This document shows, one piece after another, positions 34,199 to 46,373 of a stretch of DNA of 64,000 bases. The first letter of the stretch is position 1; each line of letters opens with the position of its first letter. This stretch comes from Gigaspora margarita (lineage: Eukaryota; Glomeromycota; Glomeromycetes; Diversisporales; Gigasporaceae), in contig WTPW01000509.1 of assembly GCA_009809945.1 (NCBI GenBank), positions 32,257 through 96,256 of the forward strand, written 5' to 3'. A program made the position numbers and the translations under genes. The notes under the pieces are model-generated. The model did not search any database, was not told the DNA's origin, and saw only the letters and a program-made list of their open reading frames with translations.

Positions 34199-36765
34199 AT
34201 GTATAGTTTAATTATTCATTTTTTCATTTTACTTTTGAATGTTCTTTCGGCTTTTACTGATTTTGTTCCTGTCGAAAGAGCTAATCATTTTTCAATCCTT
34301 ATTAGTAATAAGCTCTATTTTGGTGGCGGCAATAATTATATTGGAAATATTGACATTGAATTTTTTTACTTGGACCTTTCTTAAACAATTTACAATTACT
34401 GATGATTCGTCAATACCATGGGTTGATCTCAATTATACAAATTATCCTAAAAATCATAGAGCTTCAGCTTGTATTGGTGGAACCAATAATGATGAAATTT
34501 TCATTTTTGATGGGCATTGTTATGATAATTATTTTATCAAAAAATTTGATACAAATAAACAGCAATGGATTAATATCACATCTACTGAGTGTACCTGAAA
34601 ATAGAACTACTATTTCATGTGCAAAATTCAGTAATAATTTTATTGCCATTTTTATCGGTAATATTACTTTAGATACAAGCAATATCTTGATATTTAATAC
34701 TTTATCATTGTCTTGGAGCTTAAGCAATGCATCAAAAAATGTGCCACCACCTCGGCATGGTTATTCTGCAATAACTTTGCCAAATAATAATATCTTATAT
34801 ATTGGTGAACAAAATGGAGTTAACGGAACTAGTAAATTGTATTTACCAATGAACAAAGTAAGTATTGTCTTTTAATAAAACACCGTAAAAGTCGGATATA
34901 GGAAGTATTCAGGGCATTTTTAGTGCCTGGATATCCATAGATGAGTATAATATATAAATATGAGTAGGTTTCATTATATCTATTCAATTTTATATGAATT
35001 TACTGTATTATGCTTAGGTACTCTGGCATAAATCATCACTTGGCCTTTATTAATCATGTAAATCACGTCCTGTGTGAGTGTACATGGGGTGTACATGTCC
35101 GAATTTTGTGGAAACCATTTGACTTTATTTGTATTAATGTGAATGATTTTGCAGTTGCCGTTATATCTTACAAAAACTGATACTTGGAAATATATAGTAC
35201 GTACGTAAAAAATAATTAAAATGTAATTCGTTTTAATTTCTCTAAAAAAAATAATTTAATATACTTTTAGAATACAACCGGTCCAACGCCACCCATTCGT
35301 GAATCCTTCTCAGTAGTACTAAGTACGTCATTAAATCCCACTTTTGATATTCTCAATAGATATGCGTCAAAGCTTTATGACGTTTTTAACGGTCACTTGA
35401 TTATTGTCTGGAGAACTTATATTTTCAGATATAGCAAGTCATGTGGTCAAAAAAACTTTACAAGAGATCTTAGGAAAATTTGACTACCCCAGAATTGCCA
35501 TCAAAAATCACCACACGTGATTATTAGCCAATAAAAAGATAACGTAACAAAATCAGGAAACCACAAAACAAACGGTTCTTTTTACAGAAATCTCTTATTT
35601 AGCAAAAGTTTGCATAAGAAATCACCATTTGTGCACTAACTAAAGGTTCCTTGAGGATTTTACCATATAGCAACTAAATACAAATAGGGTATGAAATGGC
35701 CGGGCCAAATCCGATAATTTGCGGGTTGGGCTGGGTTCGGGCCGGGCCTGGGCCTGAATTTTCAGGCCCATAAATTAATTGGGCCGGCTTGTAAAACGGG
35801 TTGAACTTGGGCCGGGTTAGACCCGGTAATTTATATAGGTTGAGCCTTGTTCGGGCCAAACCCGGGCTTAGATTTTTAGTTCCATAATGAATTGTGTTGG
35901 TCACAGGCCGGGCTCATAATTTAACGGGTTGGGTTCGGGTCCAGGCAAACCCGGTCCAACCCGGTCCATTGCATGCTCTAAATACAAACTATAATTTATG
36001 CACTCGCCCTAACCATAACCGAACATAAACTACTTATAGAATTTGTCGTTGGTCATGTGGGATGAATTTTTAATGGCGATACTGGGTAGCGAAAAATTTG
36101 TGAGATCATCATTTATAATTCGTTCCGGATTTACAACAGCTTCCGTTATTCTAGTAGTTCATTAATTAACTAATAAATTACAAGGCTTTGGCGCATCTCC
36201 ATCTGAAATAGATATTTTATAATACAATGGTTTCTTCTATTAATCATTTAAATCAAAAGCACTTGATGGACGTGTTATACTCTTTGGCGGTGTCAGTAAT
36301 GAAAATTTTCTCGGCGATCTGTGGATCTTGGATGTAGCAAGGTTTCAATGGTCAAAAGGGAATATTTCAAACCCAATTTCGGATTTAACTCTTAGTAGAC
36401 ATACTGCAACTTTAGTGGGCAATTATATGTTTGTTGTTTTTGGTAAAATTTTTAACTATACTTATAAAAAAATAATTTTATTTAAAGGCTAAACCCATTT
36501 TTTAACAGGTCAACATTCAACGCATAATTATTCATCACGAATATTTATGTTGGATATAAGCCAAAATGATTCATACAGATGGGTCACTGAATTTACACCA
36601 TTAGAAAATGTCGAATCGGTCCCTGTATTTGCTTTACCAACATGTGTTATTTATATAATAATTATATTGCTTGTGGTTCTTTTTTCAGCAATAGTTATTA
36701 TAAAAAATAGAAATTACTTAATGTCTTTAATGAGAAATAATGGCAGGGTTTCTTGGGCCTTGTAA
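34199..36765 (+). CDS. secreted/membrane kelch-repeat protein (five exons, two frame breaks)
   Basis: Exons: 34199-34857, 35155-35196, 35271-35322, 36260-36442 and 36509-36765. Introns have GTAAGT, GTACGT, GTACGT and GTAAAA donors and AG acceptors, and all phases agree. Removing one extra T near 34382 and one extra G near 34587 gives 396 residues. It has a signal peptide (MYSLIIHFFILLLNVLSAF), then kelch blades: LYFGGGNN..FYLDLS, then IFIFDGH..FDTNKQQW, GNITLDTSNILIFNTLSLSW, PPPRHGYSAI, LYLTKTDTW, TGPTPPIRESFSVVL, DGRVILFGG, LWILDVARFQW, and RIFMLDIS. A membrane span (about residues 340-365, YIIIILLVVLFSAIVII) and a short basic tail follow. Kelch propellers bind proteins or sugars; the topology puts the propeller outside the cell or in the lumen. 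This family is common in AM fungi. The two single-base breaks may be sequence errors or early decay. Confidence 0.82.
35323..36259 (+). other. 937-bp intron of the kelch gene with GC-rich satellite insert
   Basis: The donor GTACGT at 35323 and the acceptor AG at 36258-36259 join codons inside the kelch motif VVL-TLDGRVILFGG. It is far longer than the other introns (74, 66 and 297 bp) because it holds a block at about 35690-35975 of gggccgggtt/ggcctgaat repeats, the GC-richest sequence in the window, very likely a satellite-filled hAT-type MITE. Confidence 0.75.
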
Positions 36766-37758
36766 TTTGTAAGACTAAACGATACTTTAATTACTATTTT
36801 TTTTTTTTTTTTTTTTGCATCATAAGATTGTTGTGATTGCAATTATTCCTTACACAATTTCATAGTCACAGGCTAGAGATTGGAACCTACCAAAAAAATA
36901 TTAACCAGTTAATAACTGGATAAAAAATTCCTTAGATAATTTATATAAATTCTTCTTTAAAACTTACGCGGTTTCTAATTCCTGCAAAAATCATTTAGAT
37001 GTCTTATGCTTATATATTGAGAACCTTTTTCTAAATAAAGTTGTCAATTAGCGTATACAAAAGTTGATTTTGAATGAATGTTGTAATCCAGTGATTTTAA
37101 TAACACATTCTTATATTATCATTTGGGTTAACAACGTAGCAGTGGTTGTTTTTAGCACAACAACGTGAAACTATCTTATTAATAAATTTAATTATCATTG
37201 TTGCTAACAGCTAGTCTTTAAGGTTTCTTCAACTATTTTTAATGATGATAACAATAATATTTCTAAATATATAAAATAAAAATACAACCCAAATTGAAAA
37301 TAATTGAAAATAATTTGAATGATATATAAATTGTACATAATCAAATAAAAAAAATTGAAATCAATAATCCATCACCCTGTGATAAACAAGCTTTCCATTA
37401 GGTCCTTATCTACCCAACATGCTAGATACAATTTGTAACCATATTTATTTAAATTATCAACTTCTCCTATAAAATCTTCCTATGCTCGTTAATTAGGTCT
37501 AAACATTAAGAGCCCAAAATTGATATTTGTAAATAACTAGACAGCAATTATATTCTAACTTATTTATTATTATTAATATAGACACTAAAAAGATTTTAGA
37601 GTAAAAGTGAAAACTAATAGAGCATCTTAAACTAAAGGTGAATAGTAAAGATTCCTGAATTTATTTTTTCAGGTATGTACTGTACGTACTACACAACATA
37701 AATCAATTTAACGGATATTTATATCGACGTATAATGCTATAATATATCTATTATAAAT
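36766..37758. other. intergenic region between kelch and kinase genes
   Basis: AT-rich, with a poly(T) run at 36797-36817. The two genes converge, so this holds both 3' ends. No gene was seen. Confidence 0.5.
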
Positions 37759-39165
37759 TCATATATCTAAATCATCAATCTCCAAATCGCCAATCTCCAA
37801 CTCATTTTGATTGGAATCTGAAATAATTACAATTAGTATTAAAATTAAAATTTTTATTTGTTAAAAATAATGTGTTTTACCTCGATAATATGATTCAGTA
37901 TAATCAATATAACTACTCTTCAAATTGTCGTCAGAATATGTACTTCTACTGTCAGAATTTGTATTTTTATCTTTATATATGCCATACGAATATGAATGTA
38001 TGTGCGTTGTATTTTCGATATTTTTTAATATTTCATCAGATTTTTTTAATTCTAATAAAATATTTTCATCACTTTGCCATTGTGTAAAGATTTCACAGAT
38101 TTCTTTTGCTGATGGGCGGTTCATTGGTTTTCTATCCCAACATTTTTTCATAAGGTTTATATAACATTGTGGTGTATCCTCAATAATAGTCGGTCGTAAA
38201 TCATTAAGACATATATCTGTTATAAGTTGGTGTTTAAGTGCATCATTAAATGACACTGATTTTCCATATAAAATTTCCCACAAAATTATTCCAAATGAAT
38301 AAATATCTGATGCTGTTGTTTAATGTCCTCCGTTCAATACTTCTGGAGCTATATATGGTAAAATTCCGTAAATTCCATTCCCTTTTTCTTTTAGTGCTTT
38401 ATTTGTTGATATCGCAAGTCCCAAATCTGTAATATATGCACTTTTTAGTTCATTTTGTAAAATATTACCACTATGTAAATCTCGATGAATAAGTTCTTGT
38501 GAATGAATTATTTGAAGATCAGAAGCGATACAATGCAATAAAGTTATTTTATATTTCCATTCCATTTGTGCTATAGAGCAAAGGTTTTTACGCAAAGAAC
38601 CCATTGCGGCATATTGTAAGACAATGATGTAATCTCCTGAAGAATCATCTTTTGATATTCCACAGCATCTTAAAAATGAGGGATGTTTAGAAATAATATC
38701 ACAAAACGCCTTTAACTTTATTAAATATCATACTTAGTATGTTAATATATATTATTAAAAAAAAAAAAAAGATTAAAATCAAAAAAATCACCTCTAATAT
38801 AAATTCTTCTTTTTCTTTTATAAGTCCTTCTTTTTCTTGTATAAACCCTTCATTTTGAGATTTTTTTGGGTTTGATCCATGAAGTAATTTAAGAGCAACG
38901 TTACTGTACACATGTTGTTCTTTATTGTGCCACATAGCATTAAACACTGTTGCAAAGCCACCTTGTCCTATTTTTTCAACATCCGTGAATTCATTGTATG
39001 GAATCCATGGTATTGGGTATTTTTCTTCAATCAATAATCTTTTTACATCATCATCAATATTGAAGTTTTCATTTATCCGTTTACCTGTGACTAAAATTAA
39101 GTTACTAAATATTGCCTTTTTGAAAAAATATTACTTTTAAATTACCTGACAATTCTTTTCGTTCC
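37759..39165 (-). pseudogene. protein kinase domain, C-terminal half of a Sel1-kinase gene
   Basis: Minus-strand exons: 39165-39146 (20-nt micro-exon), 39090-38792, 38715-37881 and 37817-37759. Introns have GTAATT, GTGATT and GTAAAA donors and AG acceptors, and phases match throughout. The kinase has the glycine loop (IGQGGFATVF), the lysine motif (VALKLL), a hinge region (YIIVLQYAAMGSL), the catalytic loop HRDLHSGNIL, DLG in place of DFG (ITDLGLA), YIAPEVL, DIYSFGIILWEI and RPSAKEI. All catalytic residues are present, so the domain could phosphorylate Ser/Thr or Tyr. A stop (38322-38320) falls after VLNGGH, where Tyr is usual in this family, cutting off the C-lobe. This is either a sequence error or a real nonsense change. 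The tail is acidic (ELEIGDLEIDDLDI). It belongs to the kinase group greatly expanded in AM fungi. Confidence 0.8.
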
Positions 39166-39250
39166 CTAATTTTATTATAAAATACATATTATAAAGATTA
39201 TAATTACGGGTAAAAAAAAAAAAAGAATTTAAAAGAAATAAGTTATTTAC

Positions 39251-42200
39251 TTTTGATACCAATAATCTGCTTTTTGCAAATCTCTTGGTGTTCCAATTCC
39301 ATTTCGATAACAATATGCGAGATTATAGAATGCAGCAACATCCCCCATTTCGGCAGATTTTTTACAATAAATGAATGCCTGATGTTCATTTTTTTCAACT
39401 CCTATTCCCTCTTTATAACAAAATGAAAGGTTGGTTGCTGCACCATCAATTCCCATATCATTAGCTTTTTGATAATGAATAAATGCCTCATGTTCATTCA
39501 TTTCTACCCCTATTCCAAATTGATAACAAATTCCGATTTGATTTATTGCCACAGGATGTCCCATCTCTGCAGATTTTTGATAATATTCGAATGCCTTCTT
39601 TATGTCTTTTTCAGCTCCAATTCCAACATCCAACATTATATATTCCACTTGCATTTCCCATTTCGGCAGATTTTTGATAATAAATAAATGCTTGATTTTC
39701 GTTCTTTTCAACATCTATTCCATACTGATAATAAGCTCCAAGCTCTTTCATTGCTTCTGAATTTCCCATTTCAGCCGATTTTTGATAATGAATAAATGCC
39801 TTTTGTTTATCCTTTTCAACACCTATTCCATTACTATAACAATATGCAAGATTACGCATCCCAAGATCATTTCCCATATCGGCTGACTTTTGATAATAAA
39901 CGAATGCTTTATATTCATCCTTTTCAACTCCTATTCCATTTTGATAAAAATATCCAAGGTAATTCATTGATAAAGCACTTCCCATATTAGCTGATTTTTG
40001 ATAGTGAACGAATGCCTTATGTTCGTCCTTTTCAACTCCTATTCCAGAAAAATAGTATTCTGCAAGCCCAAATATTCCGTAAACATTTCCCATTTCGGCA
40101 GATTTTTGATAATGAATAAATGCCTTATGCTCATCCTTTTCCACCCCTACTCCATTTTGATAACAACTTGCGAGTTTATTCATTGCATTAGCATTTCCCA
40201 TATTCGCAGACTTCCGATAATAAATGAATGCATTATGCTCATTATTTTCCACCCCTATTCCATTTTGATAACAAAATGCGAGATTAGATATTGCAACAGC
40301 ATTTCCCATCTCAGCAGATTTTTGGTAATTTACGAATGCTTTATATTCATCTTTTTCAACTCCTATTCCATTTTGATAACAATGTCCAAGATTATTTTTT
40401 GCATTAGCATTTCCCATTTCGGCAGATTTTTGATAATGAATGAATGCTTTGTTTTCATCTTTTTCAATTCCTATTCCAGATAAATAACATTCTGCAAGCC
40501 AATATATTCCGTTAGAATTTCCCATTTCGGCAGATTTTTGATAATTAATAAATGCCTTATGCTCATCCTTTTCCACCCCTACTCCATTTTGATAACAATG
40601 TGCGAGATTAGATATTGCAGCAGCATTTCCCATCTCAGCAGATTTTTGGTAATTGACGAATGCTTTATGTTCATCTTTTTCAACTCCTATTCCATTTTGA
40701 TAACAATGTCCAAGATTATTTTTTGCACTAGCATTTCCCGTCTCGGCAGATTTTTGATAATGAATGAATGCTTTGTTCACATCTTTTTCAATTCCTATTC
40801 CAGAAAAATAACATTCTGCAAGCCAATATATTCCGTTAGCATTTCCCATTTCGGCAGTTTTTTGATAATGAATAAATGCCTTATGCTCATCCTTTTCTGC
40901 ACCTACTCCATTTTGATAACAACGTGCGAGTTTATATATTGCTGCAGCATTTCCCATCTCGGCAGATTTTTGATAATTGACGAATGCTTTATTCTCATCT
41001 TTTTCAACTCCTATTCCAGAAAAATAACACTCTGCAAGCCAATATATTCCGTTAGCATTTCCCATTTCGGCAGACTTTTGGTAATTGACGAATGCATTAT
41101 GTTCATCTTTTTCAACTCCTATTCCAGAAAAATAACACTCTGCAAGATTATATTTTCGTTAGCATTTCCCATTTCGGCAGATTTTTGATAATTGACGAAT
41201 GCTTTATGTTCATCTTTTTCAACTCCTATTCCATTTTGATAACAATATGCGTGATTATATATTGCATCAATATTTCCCATTTCAGCAGATTTTTGATAAT
41301 TAATGAATGCCTTGTGCTCATCCTTGTCAACACCTATTCCATAAAGATAACAGTCTGCAAGCCAAAATATTCCGTAAACATTTCCCATTTCGGCAGATTC
41401 TTGATAATGAATGAATGCTTTGTGTTCATTCTTTTCCACCCCTATTCCATGTTCATAACAACGTCCAAGACTAGCTATTGCTTCAGAATCTCCCATCTCG
41501 GCCGATTTTTGATAATGAGTGAATGCTTTTTGATAATGAGTTAATGCTTTATGTTCATTCTTTTCCACCCCTATTCCATGTTGATAACAATGTCCAATAT
41601 AAGCTATTGCTTCAGAATTTCCCATCTCGGCCGATTTTTGATAATGAGTGAATGCTTTATATTCGTCCTTTTCAACCCCTTTCCCGCTTTGATATAAATA
41701 TCCAATATTAATTATTGCGTTAGTATTTCCCATATTAGCTGATTCTTGATAGTGAACGAATGCCTTATGTTCGTCCTTTTCAACTCCTATTCCNNNNNNN
41801 NNNNNNNNNNNNNNNNNNNNNNNNNNNNNNNNNNNNNNNNNNNNNNNNNNNNNNNNNNNNNNNNNNNNNNNNNNNNNNNNNNNNNNNNNNNNNNNNNNNN
41901 NNNNNNNNNNNNNNNNNNNNNNNNNNNNNNNNNNNNNNNNNNNNNNNNNNNNNNNNNNNNNNNNNNNNNNNNNNNNNNNNNNNNNNNNNNNNNNNNNNNN
42001 NNNNNNNNNNNNNNNNNNNNNNNNNNTTATGTTCGTCCTTTTCAACTCCTATTCCGTTTCGATAACAATCTCCAAGATTATTTATTGCATTAGTATTTCC
42101 CATACCGGCTGATTTTTGATAGTGAACGAATGCCTTATGTTCGTCCTTTTCAATTCCTATTCCATTTCGATAACAATCTCCGAGGTTATTTATTGCAGTA

Positions 42201-42649
42201 ATATTTCCCATATCGGCTGATTTTTGATAGTGGACGAATGCCTTATGTTGGTCCTTTTCAACTCCTATTCCGTTTCGATAAAAATCTGCAAGATTATATA
42301 TTCCACTATCATTTTTCATCTCTGAAGATTTTTGATAATGAATAAATGACTTTTGTTCATCTTTTTCAGCTCCAACCCCGTCTCTATAGCAATTTCCAAG
42401 CCAATTTATCCCATTAGAACTTCCCATATCAGCTGATTTTTGATAATTAATAAATGCTTTATATTCGTCTTTTACAATACCTATTCCATTTTGATAACAG
42501 TCTGCAAGATTATATATTCCGTTGGCATTTCCCATTTCAGCTGATTTTTGAAAATGAATAAATGCCTTATGTTCATCTTTTTCAACTCCTATCCCATGTA
42601 AATAATTGTATCCAAGTTCGTTTTCTTCAATTGAATTTTTATCGTCCAT
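39251..42649 (-). pseudogene. Sel1-repeat array, N-terminal half of the Sel1-kinase gene
   Basis: It starts at ATG 42649 (MDDKNSIEENELGYNYLHGI) and holds about 30 repeats of 36 residues (108 bases), with consensus GIGVEKDEHKAFIHYQKSAE followed by MGN..GIYNLA-CYQN. Sel1/TPR-like repeats form superhelical adaptor scaffolds for protein binding. It is broken by a 233-base assembly gap (41794-42026), a one-base loss near 41150 and a truncated, frame-shifted repeat near 39630-39650. A 21-bp partial duplication (KAFTHYQK twice) lies near 41520. At 39251 the reading frame runs into a GTAAATAA donor, and the next exons bring in a kinase in frame, so array and kinase read as one protein. Repeat identity between units is high enough to cause misassembly, so the frame breaks may be artefacts. 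Confidence 0.82.
41794..42026. other. assembly gap (233 N)
   Basis: The gap lies inside the Sel1 array and is probably a collapsed repeat, so the true number of repeats is unknown. Confidence 0.98.
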
Positions 42650-43312
42650 TTTGTTTCTTTTTGTTTAATACAAGAGAAGGTCAATAATTCAATTAACTTT
42701 TTAATTATTATTATGAGGAGTATACGTACTACCGAGAAATTTGTGCTCTTGTATTCTTGACTCGATAGGTTTTGTCGCGGTAGTACACATTATTTATCAA
42801 TACAGCAATTTGATTTACCAAATATGAGGGATGTCTAAAGCGTGTCCAGTCATATGTTTTTGACTTTTTAATTAAAGTTAGTTAAGGGTTAGGAATGTCT
42901 TATAGTAAAATTGTCCTCCCACATTTTATTAATGTTTTCTGTGTGTATTTTGTGTTTATTAATGTTTTTTGTGTTTATTAATGTTTTTGTTTATTAATAT
43001 TTTTTGTTTATCAATGTTTTTTGTTTATTAATGTTTTTTGTGTTTATTAATGTTTTTGTGTTTATTAATGTTTTTGTGTTTCTCAATGTTTTTTCTCTTC
43101 GGGCTGATCAAAATAAAAAATCTTATTGGTTATATTGATGGTTATATGACAGGTAATACAACCTAAAAAGAAATTTGTAAATAAACAAATGCGTAAAAAC
43201 GCAAATTTAGGCTTAGGAGGCTATAGTCATCAACTGTTGCCCATTTTATGTAAAATTTCATGCCCGACATTTTTAAATAGTGCATCAATCAATATTCAAC
43301 CTCACTGGTTGG
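42650..43312. repeat. upstream region with tttattaatgttttt minisatellite
   Basis: 42925-43095 repeats tgtttattaatgtttttt (unit ~17-20 bp, about nine times). This region is the likely promoter side of the Sel1-kinase gene. No other gene. Confidence 0.7.
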
Positions 43313-44074
43313 AGCATAGTGGAAGTTCGTTTTGATTGGCTAAAATTTGAATAAATATGATTGGCGACGATCATTTATTTATACAGTCAATTGTAATTTT
43401 TAAAATACTTTTATTAGTAAAAATCGTCACGCCATATAAAAATTTTTTTTTGTAATACGTGACGAAACAAAAAACTTAAGCAACCTATTTTTCGTCTTTA
43501 AACCTACTGTTTTTTAATGAGAGATACAGTGAGATACGGCAGTTCAAGAAACTAAATGAGAAGTGAATATTTTGAAAGGTCGGGAAGGTGGTTCGGCGCT
43601 CTAAGCAATTAGTAAGTGAAATTGTGAGATTTTGTTTTAACTGGACTTGTGTACCTTACAAACAAAAAAAAAAAAGAACTATTTTGAATTACTATTCTAA
43701 AACCTTTTATTGTATATATTTAGGCTATGAATATAGTTTATAAAATAACATTTATAGATACAAAAAGTTGTAATAGTGGTAGTATTTAGGGTTTTTGGGT
43801 ATGCGTAATAATGTATTGCGAAACTGATTTAAAGAATTTTTTTGTAAAATAATAAATTTATTGTGTAATAAATAATATAGGTATATACTTCGTGAAATTT
43901 AAATTAAAACAGTAATTATTAAATTATATTAAATGTACTGTAAAAATGTCTTTAGAGAGTATTAAAAGTTCGTAATAAACTTTATCCGGGTATAGCCGGT
44001 AATCTATCCGAGGTGTGATCGACATTTTTTCCGGGGTATTTTAACAACCAATCAAAACGAACTTCCACTATGCT
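43313..44074. mobile_element. 762-bp MULE-like element, perfect 9-bp duplication
   Basis: The ends agcatagtggaagttcgttt are exact inverted repeats for 27 bases. actggttgg flanks both sides (43304-43312, 44075-44083). The interior has no transposase. Identical ends and duplication point to recent movement, so an active autonomous partner may exist elsewhere in the genome. Confidence 0.9.
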
Positions 44075-44083
44075 ACTGGTTGG

Positions 44084-45060
44084 TAGTTGCCTTTTTATGA
44101 GTTTGTATTTCTAGCACAAAACAGCTTTAGATGACCCAAATATGAGTAGTATCAGCCACATCTACTCGATTTGACTCATTTCGATGTGATAATTCTGTAA
44201 TTCGAGAAATGATCTACATGTATATTTACAATACAGCAATATGTAAACAAATCACGAATTTGTATAACCGATCAATCAAATTTATTACACGTGATTAACG
44301 TGATATTTGTTACATTACTAAATAAGGGGGACGAGTAGATTCTTATAATATATTTCAGTATTTTATCGAATTAACTTTAGGGTTAGGGTCATCTTAAGTC
44401 TGGGTTAAAGAGGTTTTAGGTTATAATATATAAGCAAAATTGGCTTCCCGACATTTTTAATTAAAACACCAAGGTAGGTTTAGACTATTTTTCAAGGTTT
44501 TCGCTTCTCTTTTTTGTTTGCTTCGCCAAAGATCATCAAAATTCGATAATTTGATTGGCCATTTGTCACGTGATTCTATTCCGCTTTAGATGACCCCTAA
44601 ATAAGGAAATAAAACAGAGCAACATCCCCGATGAAAATCTCTGATTTTCTATCTGATTACTGAATTATCACATAGAGATTTACCAGCGTCAAATCCGCCA
44701 TATATATATATAAAGGTGACATAGTGGTAGCAAAAAAATTCATGATTATGTCATCATCAACCTTTCTGAACCCTATTTGAAACCTTATACAAATATTGGA
44801 TATTTAAATTTATATTAATTGATGATCTGCGCCTCACCTTAATACCAAAAAAAAAAAAATTAATCGATGATCTGCTTAATTAAATTACTTAATAAAAAAT
44901 CATGTTTGTAAATGTGAAGATTTTTTGCTAAAATACATTTCCATTTATAATTTCTTTTATCTTCTTGTTTGCTAATTTTTTATCTACTCATTAATTATTC
45001 ACTCATTTATTAATTACCCATCTACTAATTACCTATTTACTCACTAATTACTCACCTATC
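44084..45060. other. AT-rich intergenic DNA
   Basis: No coding region was seen. A (TA)n run lies at 44699-44711 and degenerate ttactcac/attacccat repeats at 44985-45065. Confidence 0.5.
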
Positions 45061-45061
45061 T

Positions 45062-45262
45062 ATTAATAAGGGTCTTGATAGGTCAAGTTGGGTCAGGTTT
45101 GGACCTAACTTGAGTTAGACCACTTAGGCAAACCCTGATCTAGATCAGGCCAAAACCCAATTTGGGTTAGAACCAACTCTGATTAAACTGACCCAATTCT
45201 AATCAGGTCTAATCCAACCCAGATCTGATTCAACCCAATCCAACCTGGTTGAACCTGGGTTA
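45062..45262. repeat. decayed gggtcaggtt/aacctgaccc satellite block
   Basis: It is made of gggtcaggt, aaccca and atctgatt variants on both strands, like an AT-decayed version of the GC-rich block in the kelch intron. Probably the body of a satellite-filled MITE; its ends are not clear. Confidence 0.5.
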
Positions 45263-45284
45263 TATATGCTTTTTAAATATAAAT

Positions 45285-46373
45285 TTTTTTTTTTTTTTGA
45301 ACCTTGAGTAGCACTTGCGCTAGCTTTATTAGTTTAACTAAAATTAATACAAATTGCCAAAAATCAAAAAATATCAGCCAGCAAACTAAATACTTTGGCT
45401 GTGCAGAACCCAATCTTTTTACAAAGTCCCAAGTCTGGCTACCGCACTGATGTTTGTCTACCAAGAATTAGTTTAAGTTATTGACCTTATACTTCTCCAA
45501 AGTTACGACAAGGCTTTCAGCTTCCTCTTCATATTCTAATCCTTTAAAAAACTTCATCTCTGAGCTACTCATAATGACGAAGAAAAAGAAAGGATATATA
45601 AAAAAGAGAGGAATATACAACTAAGTGAATCCAACAAACAAACCCAAAAATAGAAACAACCAAGAAAAACAAACAAAAAAGAAGAACAAAGAAAAGTCAT
45701 GAAAAAATAGAAAATGAAGGTGCTAATACGTCTAAACACTAATGATAAAAATTATATAACACTACATAAATATCTATTTATGAATATGTTATATATACAA
45801 AAAGAAAAGAAAAAAAGAAAAAATCTAGAATTTAATTAAACCTGACTGGCCTACAACTTTGCGTTACTATCTCATCACGCGTCATTCCTGTTTACCACCT
45901 TGCATGCCTTCTTCCCAATTAGGATAGAAACAACAATGCCGATCTTTTGGAGGGGGTATGCCTGATTTCCCACTTTTTTGCCAAAATTCTAGTCAAAAAA
46001 AAGCTTAGCGAGAATATGGTAGAAGGGGTTCATAAATTCTCTCTTGGACTAAGGAAGTGTATAGTCAGAAAACCTATTTTTTTGTTGTTCCCCACTGTTT
46101 TACCACAGTAGCCTTCGTCGACGAAGAAGCTCTTGCTCTCCACCAGAATTTCTTGTACCAAGGGTGCTCTGCCAGTTATCTTGCACAACTGACGCTTCTG
46201 GCTTGCGTGCTGAATATACAAAGGAGTCCCTGAGGAAAAGCAGTTAACCTTTATAAAAACTGCCTACTGTGTTATCCTACTATACTAAAAGTACAGGCAA
46301 CGCTCCAACAAAAAACTTTTTGTTTTTCTTCCGTCAGAAAATATGGTCCAGATGATCGTTGGAAAGAGTTGTG
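45285..46373 (-). mobile_element. 1089-bp non-autonomous poly(A) retroelement
   Basis: A perfect 17-bp duplication, gctttttaaatataaat, flanks it (45268-45284, 46374-46390). The 3' end is a poly(A) tail (poly-T on the plus strand at 45285-45298). Its 5' end (minus strand) has actctttccaacgatcatct, similar to the 5' end of the LINE at 62846 (actctttccgctgatcctca), and both have a gagcgtt phrase downstream. It lacks endonuclease and reverse transcriptase, so it probably moved with LINE enzymes. It is inserted in copy 5 of the dispersed repeat. Short minus-strand frames (46221-46030, 45464-45273) resemble no known protein. Confidence 0.8.

Noticed and set aside
39998..41544. Long plus-strand frames through the Sel1 region
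   Set aside because: They are complements of the Sel1 repeats; the minus strand has the known repeat consensus and a start codon.
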